From Candidatus Levyibacteriota bacterium (lineage in GTDB: Bacteria; Patescibacteriota; Microgenomatia; Levybacterales; UBA12049), in assembly GCA_016199085.1 (NCBI GenBank), contig JACQHJ010000009.1, forward strand, positions 1 to 41,666: a stretch of DNA of 41,666 bases. Reading direction: 5' to 3'. The position numbers and the translations under genes were made by a program. Positions 10,125 through 19,721 of this stretch are shown here, piece by piece. The notes below the pieces were generated by a model, which was not told where the DNA came from, did no database searches, and saw only the letters and a list, made by a program, of their open reading frames with translations. Position 1 is the stretch's first letter, and each line of letters opens with the position of its first letter.

Positions 10125-11975
10125 ATGGATTTATTCTATTCACTTCTAAACAACATTAATCAAAACTTCTCTTACCTGAAAGAAGACTTTGTGGGGCTAA
10201 ATATTGATCTCTCAGTTTTTTTGGGATTTTTTATTAATTTTTTATTTTCCTTGATTCTTATCTTTATATCTTTTGCTTTAGGGAAAAAGATTATAAATCT
10301 ATTTACCAAGAAATCTGACAATGCTTCTTATTCATATCTTATCTATATTGCCATTGGTTATATTGCAATAGGAACCCTAATTGCAGTGTTGGGAATCTTT
10401 TCTTTGCTATCTAAAACAAACATATTAATTGTATTTGGAATAATTGTTTTAATTACAAATCCTTTTTCTTTTAAGAAAGACTGGCATTTATTGCATAAGT
10501 CAATAAAGAGTTCTTTTTCAATCCTAAAGAGGGACAAGTTTGTATTTATAGGGGTTTCCCTTTTTATTTTACTTTCCCTTGTTAATCTGATAAATCCTGA
10601 GATTAGAGAAGATCAGTATCATGTTGATCTCCCAAGAATTTACTTACAAAATCAAACCATTATGATTCCGCCAAAAGAAGATCTTCACGTATCCGGAAGT
10701 ACGCTTCTTGCTGAAATGTTTTATACGCCCACAATTGTCTTTACCTCAAAAGAGTCAGCAAGATTTGTTCACTTTATCTTTTACTTTCTTACCCTATTTA
10801 CGTTACTGGAATTTTCTAGACTTAAAGACTATAAATTTGCAGTATTTACGCCATTAATTTTCGTAACTGCCCCTGTTGTTTTACATGAAGCTTCTTCCAT
10901 GTATGTAGATTTTCAATGGATATTCCTCTTCCTATTATCAGTTCTTATTCTTATAGCAAACAACAAAAAAGCTAGGTCCGTATTGATACTTTCCGGTTTT
11001 TTGCTCGGAGGAATGCTCGCCACAAAACTCTGGACCATTGTTTTTATACCGCTTGTGATAGCTTATCTATTGTTTAAACTAAAAAGGGAAAGAATATATA
11101 ACAAATTTATAAATATTGTCTTGTTCGGCTTTGCTACTTTGATTGTGCCTTCTATCTGGTTTATCAGATCATTTATACTTACAGGAAATTTTGTTTATCC
11201 TGCTTTTACCAAAGAAATTTTACTAGACGGGTCTAGTTGGAATCTTCCTTTGTCTCATTATCTTGTAATAAATTCCACACTTTTAAATCCTCTTTCATTG
11301 ATAAACGTATTCAGTCCTTTTTTCTTTTTAGGATTGATTTTTATTCTTTATGGATTTAAAAATAACTTTTCGTTACTGCTGAAGCTAGATATATTTAAGT
11401 TGTCTTTTATGTTTTTAATCCTATACTTGGTACTAAATTATCCTTACGGAAGATATCTGCTTGGACTTTATGTTTTATTTATTTTCATAGCAAGCCTGGG
11501 GCTTAATAACGCGTTACGGAGATTTAAATATCTAAATGGATTACTTCTTGCTGTTCTTCTTGTTTTCTTTTCCTATTACTTTATAAATTCTCTACTTATT
11601 CTTCCCTACGCATTAGGAATTGCTGATAAAAACAGTTATCTATCAAGAGTCTTAGTTAGGGATAATTCGAGTTACTATGATTTCGGAAGAAGCTTTGATA
11701 AATATATTGACAAACAAGACCTAGTTGCAATGTATAACTTTCATGGATACTATTATGCGGATTTTAAATATATTGATACAAACTATATTTTTGATAATGA
11801 AAATAGAAATTTTGATTTATTAAGGAAAAATGGAATTACTAAGCTTCTAACCCGCGGAGGAGACATAGAATGGTTTTGTCAGAAAATAAAATTATCTAAT
11901 TGCGTACCCCAGAAATATTCTTTAATATCAAATTACTCAGTACATCCTTACTATTATCTATATAATATTAAGTAA
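10125..11975 (+). CDS. Polytopic membrane protein, GT-C glycosyltransferase-like
   Basis: 616 aa, >10 hydrophobic segments; first long loop PEIREDQYHVDLPRIYLQNQTIMIPPKEDLH resembles GT-C acidic loop. Confidence 0.7.
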   Translation: MDLFYSLLNNINQNFSYLKEDFVGLNIDLSVFLGFFINFLFSLILIFISFALGKKIINLFTKKSDNASYSYLIYIAIGYIAIGTLIAVLGIFSLLSKTNILIVFGIIVLITNPFSFKKDWHLLHKSIKSSFSILKRDKFVFIGVSLFILLSLVNLINPEIREDQYHVDLPRIYLQNQTIMIPPKEDLHVSGSTLLAEMFYTPTIVFTSKESARFVHFIFYFLTLFTLLEFSRLKDYKFAVFTPLIFVTAPVVLHEASSMYVDFQWIFLFLLSVLILIANNKKARSVLILSGFLLGGMLATKLWTIVFIPLVIAYLLFKLKRERIYNKFINIVLFGFATLIVPSIWFIRSFILTGNFVYPAFTKEILLDGSSWNLPLSHYLVINSTLLNPLSLINVFSPFFFLGLIFILYGFKNNFSLLLKLDIFKLSFMFLILYLVLNYPYGRYLLGLYVLFIFIASLGLNNALRRFKYLNGLLLAVLLVFFSYYFINSLLILPYALGIADKNSYLSRVLVRDNSSYYDFGRSFDKYIDKQDLVAMYNFHGYYYADFKYIDTNYIFDNENRNFDLLRKNGITKLLTRGGDIEWFCQKIKLSNCVPQKYSLISNYSVHPYYYLYNIK

Positions 11976-11977
11976 AT

Positions 11978-13759
11978 ATGCTTGATCCTTATAAAATGGT
12001 TTTTGTAAATGTAATCGGCATAATATTGATTCTTTTAACTGCATTTATTTACCAGTTTATTTACCCAAAGAAAAAAGTAAATCTTTTCTATATTTTAATT
12101 GCATTTTCTATAACCGCCTCTATTAGTATTTTAAGAAAAGGTGCTTATGAAAGCGGAGACTTTAACATTCATATATATAGATCCATGGAGTTTTTTAAAT
12201 CTCTTATGGAAGGCAATCTCATGCCCTCATGGGCAGGAAACCTAAATGCTGGATATGGATATCCTTTATTCATTTTTAATTATTCTCTTCCTTATTATTT
12301 TATTTCCTTTTTTCATTTACTTGGGTTAAGTTTTATTGCATCTTTAAAAACGTTTTTATTTTTAAATATGATTTTTAGTTCGATTTTTATGTATGTATTT
12401 ATTCAAAATAAATTTAAAAACAATATTGCTTCATTTGTTTCTGCAATATTTTATCTTTTTGCGCCTTATCACTTAGTATCAGTTCATTTTAAAGTGACCA
12501 TAGGAGAGATTCTAAGTTTTACTCTTATTCCTCTATGTTTTTTATTCCTAGATAAGTTTATTGAGAAAAATAAAACCTATTTCATAATATCTGTTGGGCT
12601 AATACTAGGACTCATATCCCTTAGTCACATATTTATAGCAATATCGTTAATTCCCATAATTTTTGTATATCTTTATTTTCACAACAAAAATCTACCGCAA
12701 GTAATAAAAAATTCACTTGTTGTTTTTTTTATAGGGTCAATTATTTCTTTCTACCAGTGGCTTCCGCCAATATTATATAAAAATTATTTATATATCAGTT
12801 CCCACCCCATAAATTTCAAAGAGCTTTATTATCCAAATCTTATTGATTTGCTTTTTTCACCCTGGAGATATGGATTACTCTTCCAAGGACCACAGGGGGA
12901 AATATCGCATTTAATAGGTTATGGCCAAATATTAATTATTATTAGTATTGTCTTACTGTTTATCCTAAAGAAGATTTCCTCAAAATTCAAAACCGTAATT
13001 TTAACGTGGTTAATAATTTTGGGAGTTTTAATATTTATGATGTCTCCCCAGTCAAAGCTGGTTTGGTCATACATGCCGATAATTAATGCTGCGGGACCAC
13101 ATAGGCTTTTAATAATAATTGCATTTATCATCTCCTTACTTGCCGGTTATCTTGCGTTAATTGTTAAAAATAAAAAGTTAATTTATGTTCTTCTTCTGAT
13201 AACAGTTTTTTCTACAATTTTAAATTGGGGACAAAGAAGAGTTATTCCAAGTATAAACGACTATGTCTTGAAAAATAATTTGCCGTATAGCACTTATCAG
13301 GGGGAAAATCATTTCTATGCTAATACCAAATGGGTTGATGAAAAAAATCCCTGGTTTTCTAAAATCCCCAGCTCAAGAACATATTTATTAAATGACACAG
13401 GAACTATTAAATCCTCCACAATCACTTCTACGACTCATGAGTATATTGTTGATTTAAAAAAAGATAACATGTTGATTGAAAATACACTGTATTTTCCCGG
13501 ATGGAACGCATATGCAGATGATAATGCTTTGAAAGTTTTTCCAGATGAAAAGGGAGTTATAAGTATCGATTTGCCTAGAGGGAAATATACCCTAATATTA
13601 AAATATGAAGACTTATTGCCCTTAAAGATAGCCAAAACGATTAGTTTAGCTCCTTTTATAGGGATAATAGCTTATCTCATATATGTTTTATTCAAGACTA
13701 ATTCTTTTTCCAGAGTTTTAAATAGATTTCAACCATATTTTCCCAAGTTTGATTCTTAA
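11978..13759 (+). CDS. Membrane protein, 6-pyruvoyl-tetrahydropterin-synthase-related / YfhO-like family
   Basis: SGDFNIHIYRSMEFFKSLMEGNLMPSWAGNLNAGYGYPLFIFNYSLPYYF is characteristic of the PTPS-related membrane family. Confidence 0.75.
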   Translation: MLDPYKMVFVNVIGIILILLTAFIYQFIYPKKKVNLFYILIAFSITASISILRKGAYESGDFNIHIYRSMEFFKSLMEGNLMPSWAGNLNAGYGYPLFIFNYSLPYYFISFFHLLGLSFIASLKTFLFLNMIFSSIFMYVFIQNKFKNNIASFVSAIFYLFAPYHLVSVHFKVTIGEILSFTLIPLCFLFLDKFIEKNKTYFIISVGLILGLISLSHIFIAISLIPIIFVYLYFHNKNLPQVIKNSLVVFFIGSIISFYQWLPPILYKNYLYISSHPINFKELYYPNLIDLLFSPWRYGLLFQGPQGEISHLIGYGQILIIISIVLLFILKKISSKFKTVILTWLIILGVLIFMMSPQSKLVWSYMPIINAAGPHRLLIIIAFIISLLAGYLALIVKNKKLIYVLLLITVFSTILNWGQRRVIPSINDYVLKNNLPYSTYQGENHFYANTKWVDEKNPWFSKIPSSRTYLLNDTGTIKSSTITSTTHEYIVDLKKDNMLIENTLYFPGWNAYADDNALKVFPDEKGVISIDLPRGKYTLILKYEDLLPLKIAKTISLAPFIGIIAYLIYVLFKTNSFSRVLNRFQPYFPKFDS

Positions 13760-14777
13760 CCCAGTTAACCCCCCCGCCTAGATCGAGTGTTTTATTAGAT
13801 TTAATTTGTTTCTCAATACTTGTTGCAATTTCTTTAGCGTTTTTTGAGATAGAAATGTATTTTGCAAACGGTGCCATTTGTAGATAATCTTTTTTAATGG
13901 CATTGTTGTATTCCGCAAAGATAGGAAGCTTTAATGCAAGTGCTTCAAGTATACCAAGATATCTAGATACAAATACATATTTATAATTGGGGAGATAATC
14001 GGTAACATTAGGAATAAACCCTTTAAAGCTCGCATCAATTTTGTTTTTGATGGCAGTTTTTTTTGCCTGATTCATAAGCTGTCCGTCGCCAAATATATCA
14101 AGGCTAAGTTTTATACCCCTAGTTTGAAGTATGTAAATTGCTTTTAAATACTCTAGGATACCTGTTTCTTTCTCGAGTCTTCCTGCAAAAATAATATCTC
14201 TCTTTATTTTCAAGTTTACCTTTCTCTTTTTAAGTAACTTTGTATCTATCGCACCATAAGTAACAAATGTTGGATTTGTTCCGTACCATTTTTTAAGAAA
14301 ATCTCCTACGCAAATGTTTCCATTGGATAAAACTTCTGCAAGTTTATGCATAAAAATTGCTTTTTTTGATGGTAAACTATTTCCTTCGTAGCCATGAAAT
14401 GTGACATAAACTTTTTTAAAAGGAAAAACAAATCTAAATGGAAGATACCAAAAAAATACATCATGACAATGTACGATGTCACTCGATGCAATAACTTTTA
14501 TATGTTTTAATAGCTGTAACCATATTCTAAATTTCTTAAACCAATTGTCTCCCCCGACATCTATTCGTATATTTTTCGACTTTAGACCATTTTCCACATC
14601 CTTAGCACTTACCTCATTTGAGTGATAATTACTACTATAAGTCTTTTGGGAACTCTCACTTATAATGATCATATTATACCCCTTCCCTATTAATACCTTA
14701 CTTATTTGATAAATATGTTTCTCTACCCCACCAAGATTGGGAAAAGAAGATCTAGATAAAAACAATATTGTTTTCAT
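13698..14777 (-). CDS. Glycosyltransferase family 4
   Basis: MKTILFLSRSSFPNLGGVEKHIYQISKVLIGKGYNMIIISE...DIIFAGRLEKETGILEYLKAI. Likely start 14777, clear of the upstream methyltransferase; ORF extends to 14828. Confidence 0.88.
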   Translation of the reverse strand: MKTILFLSRSSFPNLGGVEKHIYQISKVLIGKGYNMIIISESSQKTYSSNYHSNEVSAKDVENGLKSKNIRIDVGGDNWFKKFRIWLQLLKHIKVIASSDIVHCHDVFFWYLPFRFVFPFKKVYVTFHGYEGNSLPSKKAIFMHKLAEVLSNGNICVGDFLKKWYGTNPTFVTYGAIDTKLLKKRKVNLKIKRDIIFAGRLEKETGILEYLKAIYILQTRGIKLSLDIFGDGQLMNQAKKTAIKNKIDASFKGFIPNVTDYLPNYKYVFVSRYLGILEALALKLPIFAEYNNAIKKDYLQMAPFAKYISISKNAKEIATSIEKQIKSNKTLDLGGGVNWVKNQTWENMVEIYLKLWKKN

Positions 14778-14787
14778 TATTTTCTTT

Positions 14788-15615
14788 TCATTCATTTTTA
14801 ACCAATTCTGCAAAAAATGAATGGGCAAATAGAATATTTAAGGGGAAATATTTAGACAAAGGGTATAATCCAACAACAAAGTTGTACAACTCACTTCTAA
14901 AACCCTTATTTTTTGTCAAGAATCCCGTTTCGCTTTTTATGTTTCCTTTTAAATTATGTTTCTTAAAAAGACTCTTTAAATAAAAATAGTCTGGCTCATT
15001 GATATGTTGTTTTTTAGCCTCTGCTGTCCTTGGATCCCAAGGTAAAGAAGTATAGCTTGTTTTTTTTATTTTTTTATCCAACCAGGTAAGAAACTCATTC
15101 ATTGGCCATATATAATATTTATAAGTCTTGTCTAAAAGTATTTTATTTGAACATGTCTTTATAAATAAAAACCCTCTTGGTTTTAACACTCTCAAAATTT
15201 CTTTAAAAGTATTATTTATCTCTTTTTTATTTAAATGATCAATTGTATCTATAAAAATAATCACATCAAATGAATTATTTTGAAACTTAAGATTGTCTGC
15301 CCTCATGACTGTGAATTTTACCTTATTTCTAATTTTTGAGGGATACCTCTTGGCCATATTACTAGCTATCTCAATTGCATCCTTGGAATAATCTATCGCA
15401 AATACAGAATGAGCTTTTTTTGCAATGTACAACGCCGAATCTCCCCTTCCACAACCTATCTCTAATACATCCATTGAGGAAGATAGACCGATTTTATCTA
15501 TCATGGTCTTAACTTTAGGATTAAGGACACGTCCCTTGCTTTCTTTAAATTCTTCTGACCCTAAGCAAACATTATAATAATAATCTTTATTAAAATTTTT
15601 GGGACTAATGCTCAT
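14788..15615 (-). CDS. Class I SAM-dependent methyltransferase
   Basis: MDVLEIGCGRGDSALYIAKKAHSVFAIDYS...FDVIIFIDTIDHLNKKEINNTFKEILRVLKPRGFLFI. Confidence 0.9.
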   Translation of the reverse strand: MSISPKNFNKDYYYNVCLGSEEFKESKGRVLNPKVKTMIDKIGLSSSMDVLEIGCGRGDSALYIAKKAHSVFAIDYSKDAIEIASNMAKRYPSKIRNKVKFTVMRADNLKFQNNSFDVIIFIDTIDHLNKKEINNTFKEILRVLKPRGFLFIKTCSNKILLDKTYKYYIWPMNEFLTWLDKKIKKTSYTSLPWDPRTAEAKKQHINEPDYFYLKSLFKKHNLKGNIKSETGFLTKNKGFRSELYNFVVGLYPLSKYFPLNILFAHSFFAELVKNE

Positions 15616-15709
15616 ATTTATTTTTCTTTGAAATAGATTATATCATTTGTCATATTATGATTTATATATATCTGTTGACAACTCTTAGTTTATATATTAA
15701 AAATTATTT

Positions 15710-17893
15710 GTGAGATATATTACAGTAATAAAAGTATGCCTATGGATATTTTTTTTAAATCTTATATTTTTACTATCTCCAAATTTAATGCTAGCAAATA
15801 CTTGCTCAGTAAATCCTGCTAATGATCCTTGTTGGGAACTAAAAACTCCAATGCCAATCTCTCGTAGGGATTTGGGAGTCGATGCAGATTCTAATGGAAA
15901 AGTTTATGCATTCGGAGGACATGATGGAAATGGAAATTTCCTAGGAATCCTGCAGGTGTATGACCCACAAAACGATAGTTGGATTACAAAATCTCCATTA
16001 TCATTAGCTAGAAATGCCATGGGATTTACCTATTCTCCTTCAAATGGAAGGTTTTATGTTGCAGGGGGATTTAATAATGGCACCCTACTTAGAGATTTCT
16101 ACGAATATGATCCTATTTCAGATCATTGGACAGAAAAGGCTCAAATGTCGATTGCGAGATTTGGGCTTAGCTTAGTAGCGGGAAACAATAATAAGCTTTA
16201 TGCAATTGGCGGATCAACATCGGATGCCACCTGTATAACTACTATTGAAGAGTATGATTTAAATAGTAATAGTTGGTCAACTAAGACCCCAATACCCACT
16301 GGCAGATGCATGTCTAGTGCAATTACTACATCAGATGGAAAAATTTATGTTGTGGGTGGACATACTAGCACGAGTATTGGTCCCAGAACAGAACTAAATA
16401 CTGTTGAGACATATAACCCTGAAAATGATAGTTGGACCATTAAGTCTCCAATCATTTATGCTAGATCCAACATTACGTTAGTTTTAAATCGCAATAAAAA
16501 TATATATGCTATAGGTGGAAATATTGCTGGTCCTGACATAGCTGTACTTCCTTCAGATATTGTTGAGGAATATGACTTTCAAAATAACACTTGGGTTGTT
16601 AAATCTCCCCTTCCTGTTGGATTAGACGCATCTGGTGGGGCAACAGGAATCGATGGTAAAGTGTATATAGTTGGAGGCCAAACTTTGAACTTAGCTGCAG
16701 TTAGCACAAACTATGTTGGATTCACTCCCCAACCCCCTTCTTTGATACTTGATGTCCCCATATTTAAACAAACAGATCAATCATGGAAAAATCAAACATA
16801 TGATAATGCACAAAAATGGAGCCCTTCATCTAAGACCATTGAAAAATGGGGATGTGCTTTAACATCGGCAACCATGGTATTGAATTTTCATGGAATAAAT
16901 AAGTTACCAAATGGCACATCCTTAAACCCTGGTACGTTAAATACATGGCTTAAAAATCAAAAAGACGGATACGTAGGAACAGGTTGGGTTAATTGGCTAG
17001 CGATATCAAGACTCTCCAAGTTATCTAAAACTATCAACAATATTGTAGACTTTGATGCTTTAGAATTTGTAAGATTCGGGTCTGCAAATAAAAATCAGTT
17101 AAAAACGGATCTTGAGCATTCAATACCTGATATTTTGGAAGAACCTGGACACTTTGTTGTTGCAACAGGATACGAAGGAGATATTTTTAAAATAAATGAT
17201 CCGTATTTTGACAAAAACACGCTTAATGACGGATATTCAAATACGTTTCTATCTTTAACAAGCTTTGTCCCCTCAGAAACAAACCTTTCTTATATAATGC
17301 TAACTGTTAATCCCGATATTAATCTTGTTGTAAAAGACCTGGATGGCAATATAGTCGGGGAAAGCTTTATCCAGCAACCTCTCACCGAAGAATCAAATCC
17401 TTCCCTAACTAACTCGCCTATTAGAATCTTCTATCTTCCAAAACCTGAAAATCAAGAGTATACAATTGAGATATCTTCATCGGAAAATAAAGCATATGAT
17501 TTAAACATCCTTCTTTATGATCAAAACGGAAATGTCAATAAAATTTCTCAACCAGGACTTATAAGCGAAAACCAAAACGATGGCTATGTGATTAAATTTA
17601 ACAAAGAAAACTCAAATAATTCAAAGGCTGTAAAACAAGTAAGTTTTCAAACTCTCCTTGACGATATTAACGAAGGGCGAAAGCTAAAGCTGATATCTCC
17701 ATTTGTTGCGGAAAACTTAATTAAACTTTTGAAAGATGCACAAAAAAATATGGATAAAAATAAAAAGCTGGCTGCAAAACTTGAATTGACTCTTATGGAA
17801 GAGGTAATTAAGCCGCTTAAAAATACTCTCGTTAAAGAACCAGCTTACTCAGTCCTTTTAAACGATCTTAAATTGCTAAAAGGAAGCCTTTAA
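15710..17893 (+). CDS. Secreted Kelch-repeat beta-propeller fused to C39-like (papain-fold) cysteine peptidase domain
   Basis: GTG start, signal-peptide-like N-term (VCLWIFFLNLIFLLSPNLMLANT); about six Kelch repeats (e.g. IYVVGGHTS..ETYNPENDSWTIKSPI); then LDVPIFKQTDQSWKNQTY...KWGCALTSATMVLNFHG...GHFVVATGYEGDIFKINDP. Confidence 0.85.
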   Translation: MRYITVIKVCLWIFFLNLIFLLSPNLMLANTCSVNPANDPCWELKTPMPISRRDLGVDADSNGKVYAFGGHDGNGNFLGILQVYDPQNDSWITKSPLSLARNAMGFTYSPSNGRFYVAGGFNNGTLLRDFYEYDPISDHWTEKAQMSIARFGLSLVAGNNNKLYAIGGSTSDATCITTIEEYDLNSNSWSTKTPIPTGRCMSSAITTSDGKIYVVGGHTSTSIGPRTELNTVETYNPENDSWTIKSPIIYARSNITLVLNRNKNIYAIGGNIAGPDIAVLPSDIVEEYDFQNNTWVVKSPLPVGLDASGGATGIDGKVYIVGGQTLNLAAVSTNYVGFTPQPPSLILDVPIFKQTDQSWKNQTYDNAQKWSPSSKTIEKWGCALTSATMVLNFHGINKLPNGTSLNPGTLNTWLKNQKDGYVGTGWVNWLAISRLSKLSKTINNIVDFDALEFVRFGSANKNQLKTDLEHSIPDILEEPGHFVVATGYEGDIFKINDPYFDKNTLNDGYSNTFLSLTSFVPSETNLSYIMLTVNPDINLVVKDLDGNIVGESFIQQPLTEESNPSLTNSPIRIFYLPKPENQEYTIEISSSENKAYDLNILLYDQNGNVNKISQPGLISENQNDGYVIKFNKENSNNSKAVKQVSFQTLLDDINEGRKLKLISPFVAENLIKLLKDAQKNMDKNKKLAAKLELTLMEEVIKPLKNTLVKEPAYSVLLNDLKLLKGSL

Positions 17894-17899
17894 AAGATG

Positions 17900-17971
17900 T
17901 GGACTTGAGAGGGTTCGAACCTCTGACATCTTCAATGTGAATGAAGCGCTCTACCACTGAGCTACAAGTCC
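17900..17971 (-). tRNA. tRNA-Val (anticodon CAC)
   Basis: Reverse strand GGACTTG TA GCTC AGTGGTA GAGC G CTTCA TTCACAT TGAAG ATGTC AGAGG TTCGAAC CCTCT CAAGTCC A; full cloverleaf, 3' CCA not encoded. Confidence 0.96.
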
Positions 17972-17979
17972 ATACAGCA

Positions 17980-17988
17980 ATTATACCA
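17980..17988 (-). promoter_or_regulatory. Extended -10 promoter (TGGTATAAT) for tRNA-Val
   Basis: Reverse strand ...ATCTATTTGGTATAATTGCTGTAT then tRNA 5' end; -10 lies 8 nt before the tRNA. Confidence 0.6.
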
Positions 17989-17999
17989 AATAGATCTAA

Positions 18000-18028
18000 T
18001 TGACATTTGAGGCTAATCTTGGGACAAT
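18000..18028 (+). promoter_or_regulatory. Promoter TTGACA-17-GACAAT upstream of lepB
   Basis: TTGACA at 18000-18005, GACAAT at 18023-18028; ATG at 18039. Confidence 0.5.
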
Positions 18029-18038
18029 AAATTAAGTA

Positions 18039-18602
18039 ATGGAAATCATAAGAAAAATCTACACATTTCTTCTTGATAGCGTCCAGACTTTCTTAATAGC
18101 TGCCGCTATTTTTTTAGTTATCTATCTCTTCCTTTTCCGTCCTTATGAGGTAAAAGGAGATTCAATGTATCCAAACTTCTACGACAAAGAGTATGTTTTG
18201 ACCAATTTAATTGTTTTAAGATTTAAAGAACCTAAGCTCGGAGACGTAGTTGTCTTCAAAGCTCCACCTGAACCTGAAAAAGATTACATTAAAAGAGTAA
18301 TAGGAATCCCTGGCGATACTGTATCTATAAAGGACGGGAAAGTATTTTTAAATAGCAAGCTTTTTGATGAAAGTAAATATCTTGATGAATCCGTAAGAAC
18401 GCTTCCAGGAGCCTTTTTACAAGAAGGTGAAACAGTAACCGTACCTGATGGAGAGTATTTTGTGATGGGTGATAACCGGGGGGCAAGCTCTGATTCCAGG
18501 GAATGGGGGTTTGTTAAAAAAACCGAGATAATCGGAGAATCTTTATTTGTTTATCTTCCAATCAATAAAGCAAGATTTGTAGAAAACCCGCTTACTCTTT
18601 AG
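18039..18602 (+). CDS. lepB: Signal peptidase I
   Basis: VKGDSMYPNFYDKEYVLTN (catalytic Ser), GDVVVFKAP...DYIKRVIGIPGDTV (catalytic Lys), GDNRGASSDSREWGFV box. Confidence 0.96.
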   Translation: MEIIRKIYTFLLDSVQTFLIAAAIFLVIYLFLFRPYEVKGDSMYPNFYDKEYVLTNLIVLRFKEPKLGDVVVFKAPPEPEKDYIKRVIGIPGDTVSIKDGKVFLNSKLFDESKYLDESVRTLPGAFLQEGETVTVPDGEYFVMGDNRGASSDSREWGFVKKTEIIGESLFVYLPINKARFVENPLTL

Positions 18603-19410
18603 AAAGTATTTCGTAGAGAGCTTTTATCTTTGGTCCTGTAACATCAACGTCACCTTTGATAATGATTGAGATTCTTGCCTGAGTTCTTGACTGATACATT
18701 GCAACTTTGTTAAAGGCTAGTTTTTCTTCCAGTTTCCTTGCCATTTCATCGAGTTCCGGCACCCAGAGTTTGCTTAATTTTGTCCTCGGCTCTTTCTTTT
18801 CAACCTCACCCTTTGTTTGCCTTGCCATTTCTTCTGTCTCTCTTACGGTACTGTTTTCCTTTAGAATTCTTTTAAACAGCTCAAGCATCAACTTTGGATC
18901 TCCAATTGAAATTAGAGGCCTTACGTGGCCCTCAGTTATTACTCCGGCAACCAACGCGTCTTTAATCGCATCGGGCAAAGAAAGAAGCCTAATCGTATTT
19001 GAGATCGTAGGAGCAGCTTTTCCTACTCTTCTTGCAACTTCGTTTGTTCCAAGACCGAATTCCTCAATCAATCTTCTGTAGGCTTGGGCTCTTTCGATCG
19101 GGTTTAAGTCTTCTCTTTGGACATTTTCAACAATTGACATTTCCAACATCCCCTGAGGAGTCGTTTCCTTTATAACAACCGGCACTTTCTCCAAACCCAA
19201 GACTTTTGCCGCTCTCCATCTTCGCTCACCTGCTATGATCTGGTATCCCGCAGGGGTTTTGGCAACGACGATAGGCTCCAATATTCCCTGTTCTCTTATG
19301 GAATCAACGAGCTCCTGAAGTGAGTCGGGAGAGATAATACCTCTTGGCTGAAGAGGATTAGCTTGCAGCAGATTTATATCAAGTTCAAAAATTCTTTCTT
19401 GATTATCCAT
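18592..19410 (-). CDS. parB: Chromosome partitioning protein ParB
   Basis: [32 protein letters not shown]...[23 protein letters not shown]...[21 protein letters not shown]. Confidence 0.95.
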   Translation of the reverse strand: MDNQERIFELDINLLQANPLQPRGIISPDSLQELVDSIREQGILEPIVVAKTPAGYQIIAGERRWRAAKVLGLEKVPVVIKETTPQGMLEMSIVENVQREDLNPIERAQAYRRLIEEFGLGTNEVARRVGKAAPTISNTIRLLSLPDAIKDALVAGVITEGHVRPLISIGDPKLMLELFKRILKENSTVRETEEMARQTKGEVEKKEPRTKLSKLWVPELDEMARKLEEKLAFNKVAMYQSRTQARISIIIKGDVDVTGPKIKALYEILSKE

Positions 19411-19654
19411 TTACAACCTCTACAAATTTTTTAGAATTCTGGTCTTTGAATTTAACTATTCCATCAGTTAGCGAAAAAAGGGTAAAGTCCCTTCCCATGG
19501 AAACGTTTTTTCCAGGATGCACTTTTGTTCCCTTTTGCCTTACAATAATGCTTCCTTTTTGGGCTTTTTGGCCACCATAAAGTTTGACTCCTAAGCGTTT
19601 TGCCCTTGAGTCTCTATTTCCTTTTACCGCTCCCTGTGCTTTTGTATGTGCCAT
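19403..19654 (-). CDS. rpmA: 50S ribosomal protein L27 (bL27)
   Basis: [62 protein letters not shown]; start at 19654 (ORF track starts at 19696). Confidence 0.96.
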   Translation of the reverse strand: MAHTKAQGAVKGNRDSRAKRLGVKLYGGQKAQKGSIIVRQKGTKVHPGKNVSMGRDFTLFSLTDGIVKFKDQNSKKFVEVVNG

Positions 19655-19676
19655 ATTGTTTCGTGAAAACTTACTT

Positions 19677-19706
19677 ATTTTATCTTGACTTTTCACAGTC
19701 TGTCAA
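19677..19706 (-). promoter_or_regulatory. Promoter TTGACA-18-TAAAAT upstream of rpmA
   Basis: Reverse strand TTGACA (19706..19701), 18 nt, TAAAAT (19682..19677), 22 nt before the rpmA ATG. Confidence 0.6.
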
Positions 19707-19710
19707 GATA
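19681..19710. repeat. Perfect 9-bp inverted repeat TATCTTGAC-N12-GTCAAGATA
   Basis: tatcttgac (19681-19689) ttttcacagtct gtcaagata (19702-19710); encloses the -35/-10 spacer of the rpmA promoter. Confidence 0.8.
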
Positions 19711-19721
19711 TCAAATTATAT

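Noticed and set aside
15660-15705. TTGACA at 15675 as the promoter of the Kelch-C39 gene
   Set aside because: No good -10 at 16-18 nt spacing (TATTAA only at 14 nt), so not listed as a feature.
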